A stretch of 64,000 bases of DNA from Agelas oroides (taxonomy: Eukaryota; Porifera; Demospongiae; Agelasida; Agelasidae). The notes under the pieces are model-generated. The model made no database searches and was not told the origin of the DNA. It saw nothing but the letters and a program-made list of their open reading frames with translations. This document shows, in pieces, positions 54,759 to 64,000 of the stretch (the stretch's first letter is position 1; the number at the start of each line of letters is the position of its first letter). The position numbers were made by a program, and so were the translations under genes. The DNA lies in assembly GCA_949130485.1 (NCBI GenBank), contig OX422183.1, positions 23,915,702 through 23,979,701 of the forward strand, read 5' to 3'.

Positions 54759-57700
54759 ATGAGCGAGAAAGGTGGGGAGAGGGTGTCTTTCGTGGAGGGC
54801 TGGGAGTTCATGCAGACCCTGGGAGAGGGAGCATACGGCGAGTGAGTGCTTCAGCTGTTAGTGGTTCCCCTTTTGTGAGTTCAAATGAACCTGTACCTTT
54901 GCACATGACATCACTACTTAGCAAATACGTTGTGACCCACACACACACACACACACACACACACGTACACACACACACACATGCACAGAGTGAAGTTGGC
55001 TGTACACAAGGATACAGCTGAGTGTGTTGCAGTCAAGATTGTGACTGTGAATGGGAAGGAGGGACTGACAGACGAGTGTCTACGCAAGGAGGTGGGTTGT
55101 GGTATACACTGCTTATGGTCAAATCACCTTTCCCCTTGCCTAAGATCCTTGAGGTTTACTACTAAAGTGTATAGCAGGTTTTTTGATCGAGGTATATATG
55201 TATTTCGCCGTAACAAAATTTGGCTATTTACTGTGGACTTCAGTATGACTAACTCAACATGTACATGTACTATACATGAATCTAACTAGTGAATTGGCAG
55301 TCTTATGATTTGTGCAACAAAAGTGGTTGGGGCTAGTTAGAAACCTGGGTTATGTACTACATACAAAAACATATCTGATGTTAGGCCAAGTAAAATAAAT
55401 TATTAATTTCTTATCCCCGTGGTATGCTCTTCAGCCGGCGTATGCAATCGTTTTATTTACAGCTACATGTTTATCAACAAATACGTAATGATATAAATTC
55501 ACCAGCTATATTACTATGGGTACAGCTCGGGTGTGCTCGATCAGGGAACACCTTTGCCAGACCAATATCAGACAGCTTCTGTTGTGGCATACATTGGGCG
55601 ATCTCCCCATAATCTCCTGATTGAACATGCTTGTCACACCAAAAATATTCCTCCTCCGCGTGCCTAATCTGGACTTATAAGTTGATGAGAAACTAATAAT
55701 TTATTTTACTTGCCTTATGAGGTGAAAACAGAGAAAAGTCCAATAATCAAATGCAATGCTCCACCACTTCGTGTACTACCACTGCATGAACTTGCATGGG
55801 TTTCATTCCTGTCCACTGCAAAAATAAAAAGAGGCAAAAGAAACACTGGAACTATGCGTCTGTGAAAGGTTACCGTATAGCCGGTTAATTTTGCGGGGTG
55901 CAAATTTTCGCGTTTTTCGCGAGTCGGGACCGATTCGCGAAAATTCTCTCCCGCGAAAATTTAGAAAGTAACACGTGAAAGAGACCGAGTGTCATTTTAG
56001 AAGTCTGTCGTTGTAAAGCAAAGTTCTAGATGTCTATCGTTTCCTGTGTCTTACAATATCGCTCCCTTCAGGGTTCAATACTGCCACTGCAAAAGGATCT
56101 TTTGCGTTTCTACGTTCCTGTGCACACTGTAGTTGCTCTCCAACTGTTGCTACCCAAACAGCGCTATATGTGTGGTAGCCTCGAACGCAGCTTTCTGCTT
56201 CAAAAGTCTCCATTGGTATCGTTCGCACGTTTTGCTTCTCGTTGTACATGTGCGCTAAATAGAAATTTATGACGACGCGCGTGTGACCGCGAAATTTTAA
56301 TTCGCGAAAATTTGTGCTGAGGCATCTTTTGAGCGATTCGCGAAAATTTGTACCCGCGAAATTAACCGGCTATACGGTATACAATAACTAGATGTTTGTC
56401 CAGCAGAGGCACTAAAGTATCAGTGGTATACACATATCTCCTTTGCAGATCTGCATTATGAAGATGTTACGCCACCAACATGTGGTCCGGTTCTTTGGCC
56501 AGCGGACGAGTGGTGATACTCGCTATCTCTTCTTGGAGTATGCAGATGGAGGAGAACTCTTTGACAGAATAGGTCAGTGATGAGGTCATACATGTCCGTT
56601 AATTAAGTTGACATACTTTGGTTAATCATGAAAGATTGTTTGTGTGTATTCTTTAACAATTAATACACACAAACCCTTAATGCCAAGCCGTTTCTGTTTG
56701 TGTATGTCAAAATTAACAGTACACATTCTTGTATGATTGAGGCATATGGTACAACAAGTAAATAATCCGATGAAACCGCTAGCACCCCTGCATATGTATA
56801 TGTAGCATCTGCGCCTGCTTTTTTCAGAGATGTAGATTATTGTATACGAAACTTGCATACACATGCACTGCTACCTTTATATAGAGTGAGTGACAGGATA
56901 AACACATAAACATTGTGTGTGTACATGCTGTGGGGGGGTCCTATGTGTCGGGTTGAGGTGTACAGAGGATGCTATGTTTCTGTGTTACAGAGCCAGACCA
57001 TGGAATGGAACCGGGACTGGCACATCACTTCTTCCTACAGCTGATGTCTGGAATGGTAAGTGTAAGTGCGACAGTACGTATATTAGGACAAAGGAACGTG
57101 TAATACATTCTAGCTTGCACTCCAACATGCTCACAGAACCTAGAGGTTAGAGCTGTTTTGCCTTAGTCTTTTAGAGAGTGCATGTAGTGTTACTTTTCAG
57201 AGAGTCGGTAGACTCTCTATGTAGGGATGGTGTGGACGCGCAATATATGCAATACGCAAAAGCCATATAACTTCACCAAGAGCGCATAAGAACGGGCGGC
57301 TAGAGTAAGAGCGTGTAACTCCAATAGAAGCCCGTAGTCCTGGCAAAATTATTGAACCGTACTAAAAATAGAACACCTGGTCACATGCGTGCTTAACAAC
57401 AATGCATAATGGCTTATGTCAACGCAGCGTGCGCAGGGCATGTTACTATTTTTAGTACTGGCGGTAAATCCGCCTGGTTTCGAAATTTATGTAGTTACAC
57501 GCTCTTACTCTAGCCGCCCGTTCTTATGCGCTCTTGCTTCACCACAAACACGCTAAAAGCTTATTTAAGCACCCAGGCTTCCTCTTTGAGTGCCTTTGTG
57601 ATCAGCAAGGCTCATATAAGTGGCCAAAAGCCACGCAAAAGACAGCTAAACGCAAAAGTATGCGGTCATGAAAGTGCCATTTTTCGTATTCTTTAATTCT

Positions 57701-60700
57701 TTAAAATTCTTTCTTTCTTTCTTGTTAATACCACTATGTTCAACAATGATATCTCGAAAACGGTTTGAGTACTCACCGTCATTTTAGCACAAAACTGATG
57801 CTTATCACAGTGCGGAGCTCTACGACCATTCAGCGTCTTCATAGCTTCAAATTCACTCTGGTCAATAAATGCCATTCACAACACTCTGTGGTTGCTGTCT
57901 GTTGCGAAGGATGCCAATTCCTAATTTTGTACGCATGGTCCCATGTGCACATGTAGTCTCGTTCCCAGGCCAAATAACATGATCATTGGTCTGATTTTTA
58001 ATGTTTTTTAAGTCTTGTGTATATAAAAGTGGAGACCAAAGACAAAGCAGGTAAATTTCCTATTTCTCATCCATTGCCCACGTTGATAGTTTGCATTTCA
58101 CTCTACAGAGCGCTATACAACTTTGTGGTAGCATTGGCAATCCTTCGCTCACCTCCCTGAATTGAATGCCAAACTAACTTCATGCATGCACAATCAAAGA
58201 ACAACATCTCCCTGGCCTAGGTGTTACGCACTGTGTGCAGGACGCATGCGCCAAGGGCACTCATAGCGGATATCAACAACAGCAGAATAGGGTACATGCA
58301 TACGATACAGCTTGGGCCTAGGGCTACGGAGCCATTTGCACTCAGCAGACACTCCACTTCTCTGCAGCTAACCACAATGTGATGAGTGATAGACACTGGC
58401 AGTAGTACACACAGTATCTCAGTCCTGCTGTCTGCCGTGAAAATGAGTCGTAGAACACACACAGCCCTAGTGCTAGCTTGGTGATCGTCGTCAGCAATTA
58501 TTTGTATGCATGTTTGTGCCCTGTGTGTAATACTGCGGTTACTATTCGAGGGCTGCATTTATTTTGCTCTGAGCTTTAAATTGTGTGGCTACTATTCGAG
58601 GCCAGCGTCTAATCAAAGAAATATGGTACGTAGTCAGCCTTTCTCGCCACGCCTTTAAAGCTCTGGAATGCGGCCACATTGCCTGAGTGTATGCATTGCG
58701 ACAGAAATGTACACTGTACCAGAACCCTGAGATACAGACCCCTTCCTATAATGGCTATGTGGTGTCCACCTTAGAGAGGATATGAAGAAATGTAGTTGTA
58801 GGTTCTACAACCAAACGTGTACATTCTACATTCACGCATAGCAAGTGATGTGCACATACTAGTCACCCACACCTTAATTCTTACATCTGTGTTTGTTGCC
58901 TTATACTGTGTGAGGAAGAAAGTGTACTATATTATTATATTGAAGTGCATGATTGTTTCTCCTGAATAAATCTCTGAGCTATATGTCTGACATCTTACCA
59001 TGTCTATCTCCCCAGGAATACTTGCATACCCGTGGGGTGGCTCACAGGGACATCAAGCCCGAGAACATACTTCTGGATGGATTTGGTCAGTAGTTAGTGA
59101 AGACGCACACCGTACAATAGTGGGCATTATTTGCAAGACAAAATTACACCTGAAAATTTAACCTAGAAAAAGTTTCTGTAATATTATGGATCATCATTCT
59201 GTTAGTGATGCAGTGGTACCGCAGGTGTGTGATGCTGTGGTACCGCAGGTGTGTGATGCTGTGGTACCGCATGTGTGATGCAGTGGTACCTCAGGTGTGT
59301 GGTGCAGTGGTACCGCAGGTGTGTGATGCTGTGGTACCGCAGGTGTGTGATGCAGTGGTACCGCAGATGTGTGGTGCAGTGGTACCGCAGGTGTGTGGTA
59401 CAGGTGTGTGGTACAGTGGTACCGCAGGTGTGTGATGCAGTGGTACCGCAGGTGTGTGGTGCAGTGGTACCGCAGGTGTGTGGTGCAGTGGTATCGCATG
59501 TGTGTGGTGCAGTGGTACCGCAGGTGTGTGATGCAGTGGTACCGCAGGTGTGTGGTGCAGTGGTACCGCAGGTGTGTGGTGCAGTGGTACCGCATGTGTG
59601 TGGTGCAGTGGTACCGCAGGTGTGTGGTGCAGGTGTGTGATGCAGTGGTACCGCAGGTGTGTGATGCAGTGGTACCGCAGGTGTGTGGTGCAGTGGTACC
59701 ACAGGTGTGTGGTGCAGTGGTACCGCAGGTGTGTGATGCTGTGGTACCGCAGGTGTGTGGTGCAGTGGTACCGCAGGTGTGTGGTGCAGGTGTGTGGTGC
59801 AGTGGTACCGCAGTGGTACCGCAGGTGTGTGATGCTGTGGTACCGCAGGTGTGTGGTGCAGTGGTACCGCAGGTGTGTGGTACAGTGGTACCGCAGGTGT
59901 GTGGTGCAGTGGTACCGCAGGTGTGTGATGCAGTGGTACCGCAGGTGTGTGGTGCAGTGGTACCGCAGGTGTGTGGTGCAGTGGTATCGCATGTGTGTGG
60001 TGCAGTGGTACCGCAGGTGTGTGGTACAGTGGTACCGCAGGTGTGTGGTGCAGTGGTACCGCAGGTGTGTGGTGCAGTGGTACCGCAGGTGTGTGGTGCA
60101 GTGGTACCGCAGGTGTGTGGTGCAGTGGTACCGCAGGTGTGTGGTGCAGGTGTGTGGTGCAGTGGTACCGCAGGTGTGTGATGCTGTGGTACCGCAGGTG
60201 TGTGGTGCAGTGGTACCGCAGGTGTGTGGTGCAGGTGTGTGATGCAGTGGTACCGCAGGTGTGTGGTACAGTGGTACCGCAGGTGTGTGGTACAGTGGTA
60301 CCGCAGGTGTGTGGTGCAGTGGTACCACAGGTGTGTGGTACAGTGGTTCCGCAGGTGTGTGGTGCAGTGGTACCGCAGGTGTGTGGTGCAGTGGTACCGC
60401 AGGTGTGTGGTGCAGTGGTACCGCAGGTGTGTGGTGCTGTGGTACCGCAGGTGTGTGGTGCTGTGGTACCGCAGGTGTGTGGTGCTGTGTCGGTGATCCT
60501 ATAGTGAATCCACTGCATATTGTGCATACTTCTCTTCTACTCCTCACTCTAGATGTGCTAAAGATTTCTGACTTTGGGCTGTCGACAGTGTTCAGGCACA
60601 TGGGCAAGGAGCGCAAGCTCAGCAGGAGGTGTGGCACCCCTCCCTACATTGCACCAGAGGTATGTGATATGGATTGTTTTGTGGGGTGAGCCTGAATGAA

Positions 60701-63700
60701 CCCAACACTATAGTGGGACTGCTTCATTGCTTACTTGCTGCTTGTGGCCATGCACATATTGTAAAATTTAAATGAGCGCATATATGTATACATTGCACGA
60801 AGCATCACTGCATGTTGTACACATCGGCGATGAGAGAATCACAGAAGTTCCAGCTAGTACAACGAATAGTTACTTGTATGTATTATTGTGAGTGTGTGGC
60901 TCCTACAGAAACATGTACACGATGTCAACTGTAAGAGAGAGAGAGGAGGGATTTTCGTTTTTACATGTGTACATAGGTGTATGCTGGTTTGGACTACCAT
61001 GCTGAACCTGCTGATGTGTGGTCGTGTGGTATTGTGCTGGTGGCATTACTGGCAGGAGGTGAGTGGAGCAGTGTACTGTTTGAGCCAAATTTATCTTATT
61101 GCTGTAGCCATACCTTTTGGGTTGAGCACAAGTCACTTAATTATCCGAACTTTAATTATCTGAACATGTTGGTTTACTGAATGCATCTAACAAAGCCACA
61201 CCCACTTTAATTATCTGAACATGTTGGTTTACCGAATGCATCTAACAAAGCCACACCCACTTTAATTATCTGAACATGTTGGTTTACCGAATGCATCTAA
61301 CAAAGCCACACCCACTTTTCTGGCTACTTTTGAAGTTGCTTTAGCGATTTAAATGGCTGATATCGAGTGTTTCAGGGCTCGCTCTACCCGTTGGGTGGCA
61401 GCTGAGGACACAGGATAACTTCTACAGGCAAGGCAGGTTTTGCAACAAGTAAGTTAACTCAATAACTTTCAATAACTGTCAAAGTGAGCTGCTGGGTACC
61501 ACATGTGCGGGAAGCTGAACGAAAGCCTATGGTTGTGTGCATTTTAGCATTTATAGTACATGCACAGTGTCCAGAAGTTCACTTTCAGACCCAGTAGAGT
61601 GAGGAGATTCGTATATCTCACACCAGTGACAGTGGCACGTCAGCAGCTCAGCAATAGCGGGTACAGGTTACATCATGTGGGCTGGCATTATCTATAATGG
61701 CGCCCTCTGTCATTCTTCAGTTATCCAAACATTTCAGTCATCTGAACACCCTCTGGTCCCTACGTGTTTGGCTAAGTGACTTCCTATTGTACACCCTGTA
61801 TATACTATACCCTTCACCCAGGTTGTATGGTAGGGAAAATGGCCTGGGAATGCGTCTAAAGTGTATATCTAAACACAATGCAGATTGTTTTCAACATGTC
61901 CATTGAGAAATATCTCTTTCACCGATTTTGGGGTAGCGTTATATTTGGTATACTATGTGAGACTATGTACCCACCCATCTTGAGCCCAAATCATTTGGCC
62001 TGGAAATGAAGGTGTAGATGATATTGGACATGTTTTCTGGGAGAGCTTTATCATCAGTGTTATGCTATTATGTGTATTCCATGACATCTCAAGACAGTGT
62101 ATGTAGTCTCATATACCCAGCTTGCATCTATTTAGTCTGGAATTGAAGCTGTTGGAACATGGAGTATGTGAGGTAGTTAAGTTGCAAGGTTCATTTACCG
62201 TTCTCTTTCCCACTCTGCAGAGCTACCCTGGGATGCACCAACGTCAGAGTGCCCAGAGTATCGTGAGTGGTGTGCTCAAAATTTTTTCTTCTCCCCATGG
62301 ACCAAGATCAGCAATGAACCCCTAGGTATTCTGTTTCATAAGGGAAACCTTAGGGCCATAATGGCCAGTATATACACATTAGTGGGTGGTAAGATTGGTT
62401 TAATCAACGGTGATTACTGTACGCTGTACCATATTCCAAAATAAGCCCACCCCCCTTTTTTGAATGAAGTTGTTGCAAAGGGACCTTTTCTCTTGAAAAT
62501 ACGCCGACCTATTTATGCTGTAGTACAAGCAGTTATGTTAAGCAAGAACCAACAGCTAGTACGGTGCAAGAGGAGGGACTATCAAAATAAAGGCATGCAG
62601 GCACTATGTGCATTACAAGAGAGGCATATTGCAGAATCACTGCATATCTAAAGGGCTAGATAAACTACACATAAGGCGGGGTGTACGGACTTTCAAAAGA
62701 ACTCTTGAAAATATGCCCACCCCTCTTTTTACATCGTTGTTGATTACATGCTGTAACCATATATGTGGCAGTCCCGTGTAGAAATCGAAGATTATTCAGT
62801 TGGTTGCGTATTTCGATCGCATCGCTGAACTTCCGTTAAGGGCGGGGCTCATACGCGCTTTGTAGACTCGATAGCTATTCATGCATCTACAAAGCGCGTA
62901 TGAGCCCCGCCCTTAACGGAAGTTCAGCAGTATGGCACTTTAAACACAGCGATGCGATTGAAATATGCGACGGAATAATCTTCAATTTCTACACGGGACT
63001 GCCACATATATGAACATGCATGTATATATGTAGTGATATTGACATGCATTTCTCCCACCCTGCTGCTATAGCGTTGCTTAAGAAAATCCTGAAACCCAAC
63101 CCAGCCAAGAGATACACCATTGAGAAGATCAAGAGTCACCTTTGGTGCAGAAAGTATGCTACTGAGCATGTATATACACATGTACCTTACAATGTGTGTC
63201 ACTGTGAGGAAAGGATAGACTATAAGGTTGTGGGTAGACTTTGACCACAAGTTGTGCAGAAAATAGATCCCTGTACATGTAAAATGAGAGAGTGGAGTAC
63301 ATATGTGTATGAAGGACTTCACAGCATCCGTGTAACTTCTGTGTTCCAACTTTTGTACTTGTAAAGACAGTGCATATATAGGTCTAGTGACTTAACTCAG
63401 AAATAGTGCATAGATAGGTCTAGTGACTTAACTCAGAAAGGCTATCAAGAGCTATAGTCGTTAGTATGCTGAGGGGGCTGGACAAGTGATCATGATAGTT
63501 TGCATTGTAGGAAGCACTTTAGAAAAATGTCAAATGTACCTTCTGTGCGTATGTGACGTGTGCATGCTGGCAAGTAGTTGTGTGTGGGGGCCAGAGGGCT
63601 GTGCAAGACTCTCCTCCCACTCCCTCACACCCCCAAACCCTATGCCACGTACAATATCCTGACTTCAGACCTGTCCTGGTCTATTATCTATTAACTCTGT

Positions 63701-63940
63701 CACTGCCTCTATTCTCTACCTACAACTCATAGCTCTCGTACAGTAGGTGCTAATGTTCTAGCCATTGCTCCTGACTGCCGCTTTCATTCCCCCCTCCCCC
63801 CCCCCCCCCCCCCCCCAAAGGTCCTACCCTGTGATTGACCAGTCCTCGCAGGAGGCTCTCACTATTGTGTCTCCCACACACCACCCTAACAAGAGAGTTA
63901 AGGTGGAGAGCTCTCCTCGATATGCAGACAGGAATGGAAG
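54759..63940 (+). CDS. CHEK1: Checkpoint kinase CHK1, copy 2, exons 1-10 (continues beyond window)
   Basis: Exons: 54759-54841, 54989-55091, 56449-56572, 56991-57055, 59016-59085, 60553-60659, 60977-61058, 62221-62325, 63072-63153, 63821-63940. All splice sites and phases equal those of copy 1, and the 941 coding bases encode the same protein: I count about 13 differences, all silent. The kinase domain is complete, with lysine 44, HRD and DFG intact. The linker, the rest of the SQ/TQ cluster and the KA1 domain would lie past 64,000. The copy looks functional. Its introns carry a HIRAN-bearing TIR element (intron 2), an expanded 24-bp minisatellite (intron 5) and a tripled 55-bp repeat (intron 7), and lack the two TAGCCTCG elements of copy 1. 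Confidence 0.93.
54938..54980. repeat. (AC)n at the exon 2 acceptor, copy 2
   Basis: Same position as in copy 1 but several repeats longer. Confidence 0.9.
55871..56379. mobile_element. TIR element carrying a HIRAN fragment (505 bp), copy 2 only
   Basis: 55873-56377 starts CCGTATAGCCGGTTAATTTT and ends AAATTAACCGGCTATACGG. It is flanked by TA on both sides; copy 1 has the empty site GGTTATACAATA (TA at 39248-39249), proving a TA target duplication as in Tc1/mariner elements. Subterminal CGCGAAAATTT motifs repeat on both sides. The centre encodes part of a HIRAN-like domain on the minus strand. Confidence 0.92.
56034..56249 (-). pseudogene. HIRAN-like fragment in the copy 2 TIR element
   Basis: A 71-codon frame contains [32 protein letters not shown] and AVLNPEG, which align with VRGHHVYKAAW, IGEELPVQRE...DDFAV and AVLKNG of the frame at 27398-27670. 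The later HIRAN segment (GHVPxxIS) is lost: after NPEGS the frame diverges and stops. It is a truncated domain and probably not functional alone. Confidence 0.65.
57277..57536. mobile_element. TIR element (260 bp), copy 2 equivalent
   Basis: Same element, position and CTTCAC flanks as 40144-40403, so it predates the divergence of the two segments. Confidence 0.85.
59207..60488. repeat. 24-bp minisatellite in CHK1 intron 5, copy 2
   Basis: About 1.28 kb, roughly 53 units dominated by GGTACCGCAGGTGTGTGG with variable GTGCAGT, GTACAGT or GATGCTGT spacers and several shortened units (GGTGCAGGTGTGTGGTGCAG). The 48-bp alternation seen in copy 1 is largely absent. The array ends 65 bp before the exon 6 acceptor. 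Confidence 0.96.
61149..61315. repeat. 55-bp tandem triplication in CHK1 intron 7, copy 2
   Basis: Three consecutive units beginning CTTTAATTATCTGAACATG and ending AAAGCCACACCCA. Copy 1 has a single unit at about 43847-43901. Confidence 0.92.
62760..63010. mobile_element. Foldback element in CHK1 intron 8, copy 2
   Basis: Same element as 45363-45631, with a deletion of about 20 bp in the left arm (the GCGTTCAAAGCGCCG part is absent), leaving asymmetric arms. Confidence 0.88.
63788..63816. repeat. Poly-C tract at the exon 10 acceptor, copy 2
   Basis: A run of C broken only by one T, directly followed by AAAG and exon 10. Confidence 0.9.
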
Positions 63941-64000
63941 GTAAAACTGTACAACTATGTTTCTGAGGTCACTATGTTCTATGTCGTCTATATAATGCGG

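Larger units (their letters stand above)
54031..64000 (+). repeat. Second copy of the CHK1 segment (segmental duplication or second haplotype)
   Basis: From AACAGTCAGTTTATGCAGG onward the sequence matches 36767 onward over about 10 kb, to the window end (equivalent to about 46,540). Exons are almost identical, introns differ by scattered substitutions and by discrete insertions. The upstream sequence is unrelated on the two sides: receptor 5' region versus DUF7869 gene. Confidence 0.95.

Noticed and set aside
59202-60637. Very long open frames (441 and 448 codons on the minus strand, 270 on the plus strand) of His/Thr/Cys-rich repeats, and similar ones at 42136-43038
   Set aside because: They come from a 24-bp minisatellite whose unit is a multiple of three, so nearly all frames stay open. 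It lies in CHK1 intron 5 and has no conserved domain.

Overview
The window is eukaryotic nuclear DNA from an invertebrate animal. The genes have many exons with GT/AG introns of roughly 0.1 to 8 kb, extracellular modules are bounded by phase-1 introns, and the DNA is rich in short terminal-inverted-repeat (TIR) elements, microsatellites and minisatellites. The gene set (CHK1 checkpoint kinase, guanine deaminase, an Ig/FN3 surface receptor, a GIMAP-like GTPase) together with the DIRS, LINE and pogo relics fits an early-branching metazoan. A demosponge is my best guess, but that is inference.

Layout. 1-13.5 kb, plus strand: the C-terminal part of a divergent guanine deaminase. Its 7.5-kb intron (1666-9149) is packed with a broken LINE, a DIRS-like fossil, a pogo/Tigger DNA transposon and several MITEs. 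13.6-16.2 kb, plus strand: exons for an extracellular Ig-like repeat protein, which could splice in phase to the deaminase. 16.4-20 kb: TIR elements, a partial duplicate of the last Ig-like exon, and a degenerate TGAGAAC minisatellite. 20.1-36.7 kb, minus strand: a single-pass receptor (signal peptide, Ig, FN3, FN3, transmembrane helix, short tail). 36.7-37.5 kb: a divergent promoter with an E2F-type site. 37.5-50.2 kb, plus strand: a complete 14-exon CHK1 gene that I reconstruct at 474 aa, close to the roughly 476 aa of human CHK1. 50.7-51.9 kb: an intronless GIMAP/AIG1-like GTPase. 53.2-54.0 kb, minus strand: the C-terminal part of a DUF7869-type, mobile-element-associated protein, cut off at a junction near 54,030. 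54.0 kb to the window end: a second copy of the CHK1 promoter and CHK1 exons 1-10.

The two CHK1 copies work as a built-in comparison. I count about 13 differences in the shared 941 coding bases, all silent. The introns differ by clean insertions. Two TAGCCTCG-type MITEs, each with a 9-bp target duplication, are present only in copy 1. One TA-flanked TIR element carrying a HIRAN-domain fragment is present only in copy 2. A 24-bp minisatellite differs greatly in length. Either this is a real tandem duplication under strong purifying selection, or two haplotypes were joined during assembly; sequence alone cannot decide.

Most novel signals: TIR elements that carry HIRAN-domain coding fragments (two different elements), the MITE family with proven 9-bp target duplications, a 32-bp microinversion between 16-bp inverted repeats inside the pogo transposase, and a possible deaminase/Ig-like fusion transcript.
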